Below are positions 50,296-58,691 of a DNA stretch of 64,000 bases, one piece after another. The stretch lies in assembly GCF_014656055.1 (NCBI RefSeq), contig NZ_BNBR01000001.1, positions 1,488,001-1,552,000 on the forward strand. The letters are read 5' to 3'. This DNA is from Streptomyces griseosporeus (GTDB taxonomy: Bacteria > Actinomycetota > Actinomycetes > Streptomycetales > Streptomycetaceae). Made by a program: the position numbers and the translations under genes. Every line of letters begins with the position of its first letter. The stretch's first letter is position 1. Under the pieces are notes generated by a model that was not told where the DNA came from, did not search any database, and worked only from the letters and a program-made list of their open reading frames with translations.

Positions 50296-51201
50296 TCAGT
50301 GGAGGTCGGCCGCCGGCGGGAGGCCGCCGGAGGCGGAGGGGTGCGTGTGGGCGACCTGGAGGAGCCGGGCGGCGCCGCGGACGGCGGCGGTGTGCGGGGC
50401 CGGGACCACGGACAGGGGCGTGTGCAGCAACCCGGCCAGCCGGCCGGTGATCTCGGGGCGCAGGGCGCCTCCCCCGGCCAGCAGGACGCCGCGGGCCAGC
50501 GCGTCGGCGGTGAGGGAGGTGCGGTCCTGCCGGAGCATCGCCGTCAGCATCAAGGCCACGGCCTCGCTGAGCCGCTCGGGCGGAGTCGTCCCGTCGAGGT
50601 CGCCGGTGCCGAGCGCGGTGCGCCGCGCGTCGGTGACCGCGCCCTCGTGCAGCAGGACGACCTCGGTGAGGTGGGCGCCGATGTCCGCGACGAGCAGTGG
50701 GCGGGACATGTCGGCGCCCGCCGCCACGGCGACCGCGCGGGCGCTGGGCACGGTCAGGACGCCGCGCGGGCGCAGCGCGTCCACCGCGATCCGCGCCTGG
50801 GTGCGGTAGGCGAGACCGCCCAGGGCGGGAGCGGTCACGACGATCAGGGGGTGGCCGAGGCGGGGCAGGCGGTCGGCGAGCAGGCGGAGCAGCATCCGGG
50901 CGCACCCCGGCGTGTCGACGATGGCGCCGCGCCGGACGGGGTACAGGGCGCCGGTACCGGTGGCGGAACCGGTGCCGGTGCCGGTGGCGGTACCGGTGGC
51001 GGTACCGAAGCGAGCCCCGGCTTCACCGCCTGCCCCCGTGCCGGTGCACGTCACCGTCGGCACGTCGACGACGACCCCGCTGCCGGTGATCCAGGCGCGG
51101 GTGCGGGCGCTGCCCAGGTCCAGGGCGATGCCGCAGCAGCGCCGGCACAGTGGTCCCGGCCGGTGTGCCGCGGTGGTGCACGGTGCGGGTGTGCCGGTCA
51201 T
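50296..51201 (-). CDS. MreB/Hsp70-like actin-fold ATPase
   Basis: 301 residues from the ATG at 51199-51201, with AGGAGG 7 bases upstream. Actin-fold motifs: GIALDLGSARTRAW (phosphate 1), VADIGAHLTEVVLL (phosphate 2) and GVLLAGGGALRPEI (adenosine). It is short, lacks the DnaK substrate domain and seems closer to MreB. Odd: residues about 65-95 contain a run of Gly-Thr and Ala-Thr repeats (GTATGTATGTGTG), encoded by a GGTACC-rich repeat at about 50945-51050. The N-terminal CRRCCGIA stretch has three Cys. It overlaps the upstream DksA-type gene (51198-51201). Envelope or stress role suspected from neighbours. Confidence 0.72.
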   Translation of the reverse strand: MTGTPAPCTTAAHRPGPLCRRCCGIALDLGSARTRAWITGSGVVVDVPTVTCTGTGAGGEAGARFGTATGTATGTGTGSATGTGALYPVRRGAIVDTPGCARMLLRLLADRLPRLGHPLIVVTAPALGGLAYRTQARIAVDALRPRGVLTVPSARAVAVAAGADMSRPLLVADIGAHLTEVVLLHEGAVTDARRTALGTGDLDGTTPPERLSEAVALMLTAMLRQDRTSLTADALARGVLLAGGGALRPEITGRLAGLLHTPLSVVPAPHTAAVRGAARLLQVAHTHPSASGGLPPAADLH

Positions 51202-51572
51202 GGGACGGCCTCCTTGACCTGCTGGCAGCGGGCGCAGTAGCGGGCCTGCGGCACGATCATCAGCCGTTCCCGGTCGATGGGCCGCCGGCACAGCCGGCAG
51301 CTGCCGTAGGAGCCGTCCTCCATGCGGCCCAGGGCGGCCTCGACGTCGGCGAGGACCATGCGGGCGGTGGCGGCGAGTCTGATGTGCACCTCGATCTGTC
51401 CGGCGGTCCGCTGCCGGAGCCGGTCGTCGGCGCGGGAGGGGACCGGTCCGGCGAGCCGGCGCAGTTGCTCCTCGCGGAACAGGCGCTGCTCGTGCAGGTT
51501 CTCGCGCAGGGCGGCGAGATCCTCGGCCGACAGGTGTGCCGTACGTCGGCCGACGGTCTGGTGGTTCACCAC
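51198..51572 (-). CDS. DksA/TraR-type C4 zinc-finger protein, copy A
   Basis: 124 residues. A helical N-terminus (LSAEDLAALRENLHEQRLFREEQL) forms the coiled coil, followed by ALGRMEDGSYGSCRLCRRPIDRERL...YCARCQQ, the C4 zinc finger with Cys-x2-Cys pairs. DksA-type proteins bind RNA polymerase with ppGpp. Streptomyces copies are short and their role is unclear. The stop overlaps the MreB-like start. A second copy (51619-51930) lies 46 bases upstream, with similar spacing of Cys pairs, so this is a tandem duplication. Confidence 0.85.
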   Translation of the reverse strand: MVNHQTVGRRTAHLSAEDLAALRENLHEQRLFREEQLRRLAGPVPSRADDRLRQRTAGQIEVHIRLAATARMVLADVEAALGRMEDGSYGSCRLCRRPIDRERLMIVPQARYCARCQQVKEAVP

Positions 51573-51618
51573 GTCACCCCTTCTCAGGGCAGGGCAAGGG
51601 AGGTCCGGCGGGAGCGGG

Positions 51619-51930
51619 TCAGACGGCGCGGCGCCGGCAGGCCACGCAGTGGCGGGTGTACGGGAGGATCTCCAGCCGTTCCGCGGGGATGGGCTTGGCG
51701 CAGCTCAGGCAGGTGCCGTAGGTGCCGTCCTCGATGCGGGCGAACGCGGCCTCGATCTCCTTCAGGACGCGTTCCATCGCGGTCCGCTGCTCGGACAGCA
51801 GGTGGTCCTCGGCGCTCTGCCCGGTCTCGCGGAGGGCTTCGAGCTGCGCGAGCCGGGAGGAGCGGGCGTGCTCCAGGCGCTGCCGCGCCTCGTCCAGGTG
51901 GGGTTCGGCCCGGGAGACATCGAGTGACAT
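51619..51930 (-). CDS. DksA/TraR-type C4 zinc-finger protein, copy B
   Basis: 103 residues from the ATG at 51928-51930, with AGAAGGGA upstream. Coiled coil (EARQRLEHARSSRLAQLEALRETGQ), then FARIEDGTYGTCLSCAKPIPAERLEILPYTRHCVACRRR with the C4 finger. It is paralogous to copy A (GSYGSC/GTYGTC). The gene is divergent from the two-component kinase gene across a 301-base region. Expected to bind the RNA polymerase secondary channel; stress function inferred only. Confidence 0.85.
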   Translation of the reverse strand: MSLDVSRAEPHLDEARQRLEHARSSRLAQLEALRETGQSAEDHLLSEQRTAMERVLKEIEAAFARIEDGTYGTCLSCAKPIPAERLEILPYTRHCVACRRRAV

Positions 51931-52231
51931 GGTCCGTCCCTTCTCAGGGGCTTGCCGACGCGCCGAGACGCTCGGTGGGCTTTTCGGTGCCTTCCACCCT
52001 GGCCGACCCGGCGGCGGACGCCCATCGGGCGCGGACCCCATTTGCGGGGGGTCACGGCATCCATAGGCCGACCTCATGGGTGCCGTACGGGCCGGGAAAT
52101 GGGGGCTGGGCCCCATCGACGGGCCGACCGGCGCCGGGCAGGCTGGCCGTGCGAGTTCACTTCGGGCACCGGCGCCGTGAGCGTCACGGGCGGACAGTGG
52201 AGGTGGAGCGGAAAGAGGGAGGCGTCAGCCG
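51931..52231. promoter_or_regulatory. Divergent promoter region, DksA-like gene and kinase gene
   Basis: Contains inverted repeats GACCCC-N8-GGGGTC (52034-52053) and ATGGGG-N6-CCCCAT (52099-52116). Their shared CCCC/GGGG half-sites suggest binding of one dimeric regulator, possibly the downstream response regulator. No clear promoter boxes found. Confidence 0.35.
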
Positions 52232-53263
52232 ATGCAGATGTCGAGGCCGGTGTCGGGTTCGGTGTCGGGTTCGGTGTCGGGGTCGACATCGGGTTCGGTG
52301 GCGAGGTCGGTGTCCCTGTTCTGGCGGATCTTCGCCCTCAACGCGGTGGTGCTGGGCACGGCCACCGCCCTGCTGCTGTGGGCCCCGGTCACCGTCTCGG
52401 TGCCGGTGCTGCTGACGGAGGCGGTCATCCTGGTCGCCGGGCTCGCGGTGATGCTCGTCGCGAACGCCGCCCTGCTGCGGCTGGGCCTCGCCCCGCTGGA
52501 CCGCCTGACCCGGCTGATGGCCACGGTGGACCTGCTGCGGCCGGGGCAGCGGCTGACCGCGTCGGGTGGCCGCGAAGTCGCCGAAGTGATCCGCACGTTC
52601 AACGCCATGCTGGAGCGGCTGGAGCAGGAGCGGGCCACCAGCAGTGCGCGGGCGCTGCTGGCGCAGGAGGCCGAGCGCCGCCGTATCGCCCAGGAGCTGC
52701 ACGACGAGGTCGGCCAGAGCATGACCGCGATCCTGCTCGGCCTGAAGCGGGCCGCGGACGCCGCGCCGGCGCCGTTGCGCGAGGACATCGAGGAGGTGCG
52801 GGAGATCACCCGGGAGAGCCTGGACGAGGTGCGCCGCCTGGTGCGCCGGCTGCGGCCCGGCGTGCTGGACGATCTGGGCCTGGTCAGCGCGCTGACCTCG
52901 CTCGCCGAGGACTTCGCCACCCACACCGGGCTGCACGTCACCCGCCGCTTCGACGGCGATCTGCCGGCGCTCGCCCCGGAGACCGAGCTCGTGCTGTACC
53001 GGGTCGCGCAGGAGTCGCTGACCAACGTCGCCCGCCATGCCGACGCCCGGCGGGTCACCGTGGCCCTGCGCCGCGCCGGGGAGAGCGTGGTGCTGACGGT
53101 CACGGACGACGGGCGCGGCATCAAGGCCCCGCGCGAGGGCGCCGGCATCCGCGGCATGCGCGAGCGCGCGCTGTTCGTCGGCGCCGGCCTGGAGATCACC
53201 CCGGCGCCCGGCAGCGGCACCCGCGTCCAGCTCACCGCTCCCGTCGCCAGGAAGCAGCCCTGA
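52232..53263 (+). CDS. Sensor histidine kinase (HAMP, HisKA_3)
   Basis: 343 residues. A short repetitive start (SVSGSVSGSTSGSV, encoded by 12-base repeats) precedes two membrane helices (FALNAVVLGTATALLLW and LLTEAVILVAGLAVMLVA) with almost no outer loop. A HAMP-like linker (RLGLAPLDRLTRLMATVD) leads to the phospho-acceptor ERRRIAQELHDEVGQ, then the ATPase boxes AQESLTNVARHADA and GIRGMRERA. It senses perhaps from within the membrane. The ATG at 52232 has GGGAGG 9 bases upstream. Paired with the response regulator starting 2 bases after its stop, in a module with two DksA-like proteins and a SecDF fusion. Confidence 0.9.
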   Translation: MQMSRPVSGSVSGSVSGSTSGSVARSVSLFWRIFALNAVVLGTATALLLWAPVTVSVPVLLTEAVILVAGLAVMLVANAALLRLGLAPLDRLTRLMATVDLLRPGQRLTASGGREVAEVIRTFNAMLERLEQERATSSARALLAQEAERRRIAQELHDEVGQSMTAILLGLKRAADAAPAPLREDIEEVREITRESLDEVRRLVRRLRPGVLDDLGLVSALTSLAEDFATHTGLHVTRRFDGDLPALAPETELVLYRVAQESLTNVARHADARRVTVALRRAGESVVLTVTDDGRGIKAPREGAGIRGMRERALFVGAGLEITPAPGSGTRVQLTAPVARKQP

Positions 53264-53265
53264 CC

Positions 53266-53961
53266 ATGCCCCACGACACCGCCCCGCCCCCGGCCGGTAC
53301 GACCGCTCCCGCCGGCCCGATCCGCATCCTGCTCGCCGACGACCACGCGCTGGTGCGCCGCGGGGTGCGGCTCATCCTCGACCAGGAACCCGATCTCGTC
53401 GTGGTCGCCGAGGCCGGGGACGGCGCCGAGGCCATCGAGCTGGCGCGGGCCCACGACATCGACCTGGCCGTGCTCGACATCGCCATGCCTCGCCTGACCG
53501 GGCTGCAGGCGGCCCGCGAGCTGACCGCGCTCAAGCCGGGCCTGCGGATCCTGATGCTCACCATGCACGACAACGAGCAGTACTTCTTCCAGGCCCTCAA
53601 GGCCGGGGCGGGCGGATACGTGCTGAAGTCCGTCGCCGACCGGGACCTCGTCGCCGCGTGCCGGGCCGCGATGCGCGACGAGCCCTTCCTGTACCCCGGC
53701 GCGGTCACCGCGCTGATCCGCAACTACCTCGACCGGGCCCGCCATGGCGAGGAGACCCCCGACCAGATCCTCACCCCGCGCGAGGAGGAGGTCCTCAAGC
53801 TGGTGGCCGAGGGACACTCCTCCAAGGAGATCGCCGACCTGCTGTTCATCAGCGTCAAGACCGTCCAGCGGCACCGCGCCAACCTGCTGCAGAAGCTGGG
53901 CCTGCGCGACCGGCTGGAACTCACCCGGTACGCCATCCGCGCCGGCCTGATCGAGCCCTGA
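53266..53961 (+). CDS. NarL/LuxR-family response regulator
   Basis: 231 residues. Receiver with DDH (25-27), phospho-acceptor Asp 71 in LAVLDIAMP, and Lys in GYVLKSV; LuxR HTH TPREEEVLKLVAEGHSSKEIADLLFISVKTVQRHRANLLQKLG. The gene begins 2 bases after the kinase stop. A Thr/Pro/Ala-rich N-terminus of 18 residues is extra. It probably controls the downstream secreted protein and SecDF genes, and the divergent DksA-type genes; the inverted repeats at 52034-52116 are possible sites. Confidence 0.9.
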   Translation: MPHDTAPPPAGTTAPAGPIRILLADDHALVRRGVRLILDQEPDLVVVAEAGDGAEAIELARAHDIDLAVLDIAMPRLTGLQAARELTALKPGLRILMLTMHDNEQYFFQALKAGAGGYVLKSVADRDLVAACRAAMRDEPFLYPGAVTALIRNYLDRARHGEETPDQILTPREEEVLKLVAEGHSSKEIADLLFISVKTVQRHRANLLQKLGLRDRLELTRYAIRAGLIEP

Positions 53962-54020
53962 CCGCACGCCCATCCACCCCCGGCCGCCCGCCGGACGACA
54001 TCCAGGAGAGGGGACGGCCC

Positions 54021-54392
54021 GTGCACGCCATCCGACGCGCCGTCCTCTCCCCCGCCGTCGCGCTGCTGACGGCCGTCCTGCTGGCGTTGCCGGCCGTGCT
54101 CGGCTTCGGCGCGTCGCCGCTCGCCACCAGGGATGTGCCGGCAGCCGTCGGCGCGCAGACACAGGCCGACGAGAAGTGGGACACCGCCGCCTCCCCCGCC
54201 CGGCCGGTGGCCCGGCACGAGGCGCACACCGACCCCGCCCCCCGCGCCCACCCCGCCTTCGGTGACCCGGGCCCGCTCCCCGTACCTCCGCGGTCGTGGC
54301 GGCTTCCGGCCCCGGCCGGGAAGGCCCTCTGCCCGGCCCCGCACACACCCCCCGACCGCGGGCGCGCACCGCCCGCCACCTCCGGCACCTGA
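54021..54392 (+). CDS. Small secreted or membrane-anchored Pro-rich protein
   Basis: 123 residues from the GTG at 54021, with AGGAGAGGGG upstream. Signal peptide or anchor (VALLTAVLLALPAVLGFGA), then a disordered tail rich in Pro, Ala and His. I see no domain. It lies between the response regulator and the SecDF gene and could be a cofactor of the secretion response, or a chance ORF with a good RBS. Confidence 0.5.
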   Translation: MHAIRRAVLSPAVALLTAVLLALPAVLGFGASPLATRDVPAAVGAQTQADEKWDTAASPARPVARHEAHTDPAPRAHPAFGDPGPLPVPPRSWRLPAPAGKALCPAPHTPPDRGRAPPATSGT

Positions 54393-54470
54393 CGACACCC
54401 CCTTCCTTTCCTCACCCACCACCGGGCCGGGCCGCCGCCCCGGCTGCCGGTGTGCCTGCCGGAGGCCCCC

Positions 54471-56705
54471 TTGAACCGTTCCCTGCGTGTGCGGGCGCTG
54501 CTCGCCCTCGCCGTGCTCGCCGTGTCCCTGTTCGTCGCCGTCACCGTCCCGGTCCGCCTCGGGCTCGACCTGCGCGGCGGTACCCAGATCGTGCTGGAGA
54601 CCCGCTCCACCCCCACCGCCGACGCCGACGGCGAGGCCACCGAGCGCACCCTGGAGGTGCTGCGCGGCCGGATCGACGCGCTCGGCGTGGCCGAACCCAC
54701 CCTCGTGCGCTCCGGTGAGCGGCGGATCATCGTCGAACTGCCCGGTGTGCAGGATCCGGAGAAGGCCGCCGCGGTCCTCGGCCGTACCGCACAGCTCACG
54801 ATCCATCCGGTGCTGGGCACGGCCGGGGCCGGCGAGGACACCTCCCGTCCCCTGCCCAAGCGGCCCGCGCCACGGGTGCTGCCCGACGAGTCCGGCACAC
54901 CGCTGCGGCTGGGGCCCGCTGCGCTGACCGGTGAGCACGTCGAGGAGGCCGCCGCCCGCTTCGACCAGGACGGCGGCGCCGGCTGGCACGTCACCGTCGG
55001 CTTCGAGGGCGCGGGCCGGGACGGTTGGGCGCGGCTGACCGGCGAGGCGGCGTGCCGTCCGGCGGGCGATCCCGCGCGGCGGATCGCCATCGTCCTGGAC
55101 GACAAGGTGATCTCCTCACCGCAGGTCGATCCGTCGGTGGCCTGCGGAAGCGGCATCGCCGACGGAGCGACCCGGATCACCGGCTCGTTCGGGCCGGAGG
55201 AGGCCCGCGAGCTGTCGCTGCTCATCAACGGCGGGGCGCTGCCGGTGCCCGTGGAGACCGTCGAGCAGCGCACGGTCGGGGCGAGCCTCGGGGCGCAGGC
55301 GATCACCGCCAGTGCGTGGGCGGCGGCCCTCGGCACCGCGCTGACCGCGCTGTTCATCGTCGCCGTCTACCGGCTGCTGGGCGCGCTCGCCGTCGTCGCC
55401 CTCCTCTGCTACGGCGTGCTGTCCTACGCCGCCCTGGCCGCGCTCGGCGCCACGCTGACGCTGCCGGGGCTGGCCGGTTTCGTCCTGGCGATCGGCATGG
55501 CCGTGGACGCCAACGTGCTGGTCTTCGAACGGGCCCGTGAGGAGTACGCGGCCCGTCGCGCCCCCAGCGTCCGCTCGGCGCTGACGGCCGGATTCCGCAA
55601 CGCCTTCAGCGCGATCGCCGACTCGAACATCACCACCCTGATCGCGGCCGGGCTGCTGTTCTTCCTGGCGTCGGGACCGGTGCGGGGTTTCGGCGTCACG
55701 CTGGGCATCGGTGTGCTCGTGTCCATGTTCAGCGCCCTGGTGATCACCCGGGTCCTGGCCGAGTTCGCCGCGGGCCGCCCCGGGGTGCGCCGCCGGCCCC
55801 GGCTCACGGGCATCGCGGCCACGGGCGTCGTACGCGACCGGCTCGCCCGCCGCGACCCCCGGCTGATGCGGCACGCGCGGCGCTGGCTGGCCGCCTCAGC
55901 CGCCGTGCTCGCGCTGGCCGCCTCCGGCATCGCCGTGCGGGGCGTCGACCTGGGCGTGGAGTTCACCGGGGGCCGGCTCGTCGAGTACGCCACCACCGAC
56001 CGTGTGGATCCCGACCGGGTCCGTACGGCGCTCGCCGACGCCGGGTTCCCCCGGGCCGTCGTGCAGACCTCCGGCGACAGCGGCCTGACCGTGCGGACCG
56101 GTGTGCTCAGCGACGCGGAGGAGGACGAGGTCACGGGCACGGTGCGGGCGCTCGCCGGAGGGGCGGAGAAGGTCCGCGACGAACTGGTCGGGCCCAGCCT
56201 CGGCGAGGAACTGCGCCGCAGCGCGCTGATCGCGCTCGGTCTGGCGCTCGCCGCGCAGCTCGTCTATCTCGCGGCGCGCTTCCGCTGGACGTTCGGCGCG
56301 GCCGCGGTGACCGCGCTCGCGCATGACGTGGTGATCCTCGTCGGTGTGTTCGCCTGGCTGGGCAAGCCGCTGGACGGGGTGTTCCTGGCGGCGCTGCTGA
56401 CCGTCATCGGCTACTCCGTCAACGACTCCGTCGTCCTGTTCGACCGGGTGCGGGAGCTGGCCCGCAAGGCGCCCCGGGCACCGCTGGGGGGCGTGGCGGA
56501 CCGGGCGATCCTGCAGACGCTGCCGCGCACCGTGAACACGGGCATGGGCGCCGCGTTCATCCTCACCGCCCTGGCCGTGCTGGGCGGCTCCTCCCTCACC
56601 GACTTCGCCCTGGCGCTGCTCATCGGCCTGGCCGTCGGCACGTACTCGTCCGTGTTCACGGCCGCCCCGGTGGCGGTGGAACTCGCCCGGCGACGGGGGC
56701 GGTGA
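54471..56705 (+). CDS. secDF: SecDF fusion protein, accessory copy
   Basis: 744 residues, twelve membrane segments in two sets of six. SecD half: LGLDLRGGTQIVLETRS (D1 LDLRGG motif), DKVISSPQVDPS, VDANVLVFERAREEYA and RSALTAGFRNAFSAIADSNITTL. SecF half: GVDLGVEFTGGRLVEYA and GYSVNDSVVLFDRVRE, then PRTVNTGMGA. It uses proton motive force to help SecYEG-SecA release exported proteins. Streptomyces have separate secD and secF for housekeeping, so this fusion is a second copy. TTG start at 54471 with GGAGG five bases upstream; a GTG at 54450 is less likely. Placed after a two-component system, which suggests induction by secretion stress. Confidence 0.92.
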   Translation: MNRSLRVRALLALAVLAVSLFVAVTVPVRLGLDLRGGTQIVLETRSTPTADADGEATERTLEVLRGRIDALGVAEPTLVRSGERRIIVELPGVQDPEKAAAVLGRTAQLTIHPVLGTAGAGEDTSRPLPKRPAPRVLPDESGTPLRLGPAALTGEHVEEAAARFDQDGGAGWHVTVGFEGAGRDGWARLTGEAACRPAGDPARRIAIVLDDKVISSPQVDPSVACGSGIADGATRITGSFGPEEARELSLLINGGALPVPVETVEQRTVGASLGAQAITASAWAAALGTALTALFIVAVYRLLGALAVVALLCYGVLSYAALAALGATLTLPGLAGFVLAIGMAVDANVLVFERAREEYAARRAPSVRSALTAGFRNAFSAIADSNITTLIAAGLLFFLASGPVRGFGVTLGIGVLVSMFSALVITRVLAEFAAGRPGVRRRPRLTGIAATGVVRDRLARRDPRLMRHARRWLAASAAVLALAASGIAVRGVDLGVEFTGGRLVEYATTDRVDPDRVRTALADAGFPRAVVQTSGDSGLTVRTGVLSDAEEDEVTGTVRALAGGAEKVRDELVGPSLGEELRRSALIALGLALAAQLVYLAARFRWTFGAAAVTALAHDVVILVGVFAWLGKPLDGVFLAALLTVIGYSVNDSVVLFDRVRELARKAPRAPLGGVADRAILQTLPRTVNTGMGAAFILTALAVLGGSSLTDFALALLIGLAVGTYSSVFTAAPVAVELARRRGR

Positions 56706-56781
56706 CGTCACGGTCGCCACGGGGCCGGCCGGGGTGACGGCACCCGCGCCGCAGGGCCGGCCGCCTCCCCGTCGGGCGGGC

Positions 56782-56850
56782 GGCCCCGGGGCTCGGCGTG
56801 CGGGGCCCCGGGGGCATGGCGCGCGGGCCCCCGGGGCATGGCGTGCGGGG
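56782..56850. repeat. GC-rich imperfect 22-23 bp repeat between converging genes
   Basis: Three copies of a unit like GGCCCCGGGGCATGGCGTGCGG, the first with CTCGG in place of CATGG. They lie between the stops of secDF and the AIM24-like gene and may serve as a bidirectional terminator. By-eye repeat; exact borders uncertain. Confidence 0.6.
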
Positions 56851-56855
56851 CCGGC

Positions 56856-57674
56856 TCAGCCGGCGTGGGTGGAGAACAGTCCGCCGGTCGGGCCCTGCTT
56901 GTCGCCGCCCTGGGCCTTCTTCAAGGCGTTGGCCAGGGACTCGATGGTCAGTGACTGGAGGATGACGCGGCCGTTGCCCTCCAGGGTGGCCAGGGACAGG
57001 CCCTCGCCGCCGAAGACGGCGTTCATCAGACCCTGGCGGTTGAGGCCGCCGACGCGCTGGACGCCGTACCGGATGCCGTCCTCGAAGGCGACGACGCAGC
57101 CGGTGTCGACCTCGATGCGGCCGCCGAAGTCGGCCGGGTTCAGGTCGATGAAGTTGCCGGCGCCCGCGATGATCACGGTGCCGCGTCCGGTGAACTTCTC
57201 CAGGACGAAGCCCTCGCCGCCGCTCATGCCGGTGCGGCCGCCCTGGAAGGCGATGCCGAAGTCGACGGTGGACTCGGCGGCCACGAAGGCGTCCTTCTCG
57301 GCGAACCACGCGCGGGTGCCGTCCAGCTCCAGGGCGCGCATCTCGCCCGGCAGCACGCCGGCGAAGCCGACGGTGCCCTCGCCGCTCTGCGCGGTGAAGT
57401 ACTGGAAGGCCAGCGACTCGCCGGCCAGGGCGCGCTGGCCGACCTGCATCGCGGTGCCCACGGCCTGGCGCAGCAGACCGCCCATGCCGCCGCCCGCGCC
57501 GCCCTGCTGCTGGCCGCCGCCGCTGTTCGACGGGCCCGACAGGCGGGTCTCCATGGTCACGTTCGTCGTCTTGAACAGGAACTTGCCCGCCTCGCAGTAC
57601 ACGGTCTGGCCGGGCTGGAGGCTGACGACCGCCATCTGCATGGCGTTGCCGACGATTTCTTGCTGAAGAGTCAC
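56856..57674 (-). CDS. AIM24-family protein
   Basis: 272 residues from the GTG at 57672-57674. The TIGR00266/AIM24 fold shows in VYCEAGKFLFKTTNVTMETR, FTAQSGEGTVGFAGVLPGEM, GGEGFVLEKFTGRGTVIIAGAGNFIDL and EDGIRYGVQRVGGL. A Gly/Gln-rich loop (SGGGQQQGGAGGGMGG) sits near residue 55. The family is homologous to a mitochondrial membrane-organisation protein, but the bacterial role is unknown. Convergent with secDF and divergent from the SDR gene; the start is 103 bases from it. The RBS is weak, so the exact start is uncertain. Confidence 0.82.
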   Translation of the reverse strand: MTLQQEIVGNAMQMAVVSLQPGQTVYCEAGKFLFKTTNVTMETRLSGPSNSGGGQQQGGAGGGMGGLLRQAVGTAMQVGQRALAGESLAFQYFTAQSGEGTVGFAGVLPGEMRALELDGTRAWFAEKDAFVAAESTVDFGIAFQGGRTGMSGGEGFVLEKFTGRGTVIIAGAGNFIDLNPADFGGRIEVDTGCVVAFEDGIRYGVQRVGGLNRQGLMNAVFGGEGLSLATLEGNGRVILQSLTIESLANALKKAQGGDKQGPTGGLFSTHAG

Positions 57675-57776
57675 ACCGGGGGAACGCACCGGGCGGAGCG
57701 AAAGGTTCCGGCCGGGGGCCAGGTCGACGTCCGTTCGCCGCCAGCGCACCCGGCCGGCGGTCGCTGAGATGGACGC

Positions 57777-58523
57777 ATGACCACAACAGACGGTTCTCTG
57801 AACGGCAAGGCGGCTCTGGTGACCGGCGGCAGCCGGGGCATCGGCGCGGCGACGGCGGTACGGCTCGCCCGGGCGGGCGCGGACGTGGCCCTGACCTACG
57901 TCAGCGACAAGGAGGCGGCCGAGGGCGTCGTACAGGCGGTGACGGCCCTCGGGCGCCGGGCGGTGGCGCTGCGCGCGGACGCAGGGGACGCCGCGGAGGC
58001 GGCCGCTGCGGTGGACCGGGCGGCGGAGGCGCTGGGCGGCCTGGACGTGCTGGTGAACAACGCGGGCGTCGGGGTGCTCGGCCCGCTGGACGGCCTGAGC
58101 CTCGACGACGTGGACCGGGTCCTCGCGGTGAACGTGCGGGGCGTCTTCCTCGCCTCGCAGGCGGCGGCCGCGCGGATGGGCGAGGGCGGGCGGATCGTCA
58201 CGATCGGTACGTGCATGACGCAGCGCGTGCCGGGTCCCGGCGGGACGCTGTACACGATGAGCAAGGCGGCCCTGGTCGGGCTGACCAGGGCGCTGGCGCG
58301 GGAGCTGGGGCCGCGCGGCATCACCGCGACCATCGTCCACCCGGGGCCGATCGACACCGACATGAACCCGGCCGACGGCCCCTACGCGGCCGGTCAGGCG
58401 GCGATGACCGCGCTGGGCCGCTTCGGGCGGGCCGAGGAGGTGGCCGACCTGGTCGCGTACCTCGCGGGGGCGGCGTATGTGACGGGAGCGGAGTTCGCGG
58501 TGGACGGGGGCCACGCGGCATGA
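57777..58523 (+). CDS. Short-chain dehydrogenase/reductase (FabG-like)
   Basis: 248 residues. TGGSRGIGAAT (NAD(P)-binding TGxxxGIG), LVNNAGVGVLG (NNAG), YTMSKAALVGLTRALA (catalytic Tyr-x3-Lys), and the PG/ID element HPGPIDTDMNPADG. SDR enzymes reduce carbonyls or oxidise alcohols. Length and motifs match FabG and glucose dehydrogenase relatives; substrate open. Starts at the ATG at 57777, divergent from the AIM24-like gene. Followed by a strong bidirectional terminator. Confidence 0.9.
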   Translation: MTTTDGSLNGKAALVTGGSRGIGAATAVRLARAGADVALTYVSDKEAAEGVVQAVTALGRRAVALRADAGDAAEAAAAVDRAAEALGGLDVLVNNAGVGVLGPLDGLSLDDVDRVLAVNVRGVFLASQAAAARMGEGGRIVTIGTCMTQRVPGPGGTLYTMSKAALVGLTRALARELGPRGITATIVHPGPIDTDMNPADGPYAAGQAAMTALGRFGRAEEVADLVAYLAGAAYVTGAEFAVDGGHAA

Positions 58524-58636
58524 CGCCGCCGGGCCGACGGGGGCGTGTGCCCTAGGTCCGTCGCGAAGGCCGCCTGACGGTGTCGGGCCCGCACGCGCGC
58601 GGGGAGCCGGCGGAGGGTCCTGCCGCCGTGACGTGC

Positions 58637-58676
58637 CGCAGGGCGCACCGGTGCTGTCCGGCCGGTGCGCCCTGCG
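58637..58676. terminator. 15-bp bidirectional hairpin terminator
   Basis: CGCAGGGCGCACCGG (58637-58651) pairs with CCGGTGCGCCCTGCG (58662-58676) across a 10-base loop. It lies between the convergent stops of the SDR gene and allantoicase. Confidence 0.88.
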
Positions 58677-58691
58677 TGTCCTCGGGAGCCG

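Noticed and set aside
50027..50905. Minus-strand open frame through the 48-bp repeat (PTPPCRVG repeats)
   Set aside because: No start or RBS, and it runs across two genes in other frames; treated as non-coding repeat.
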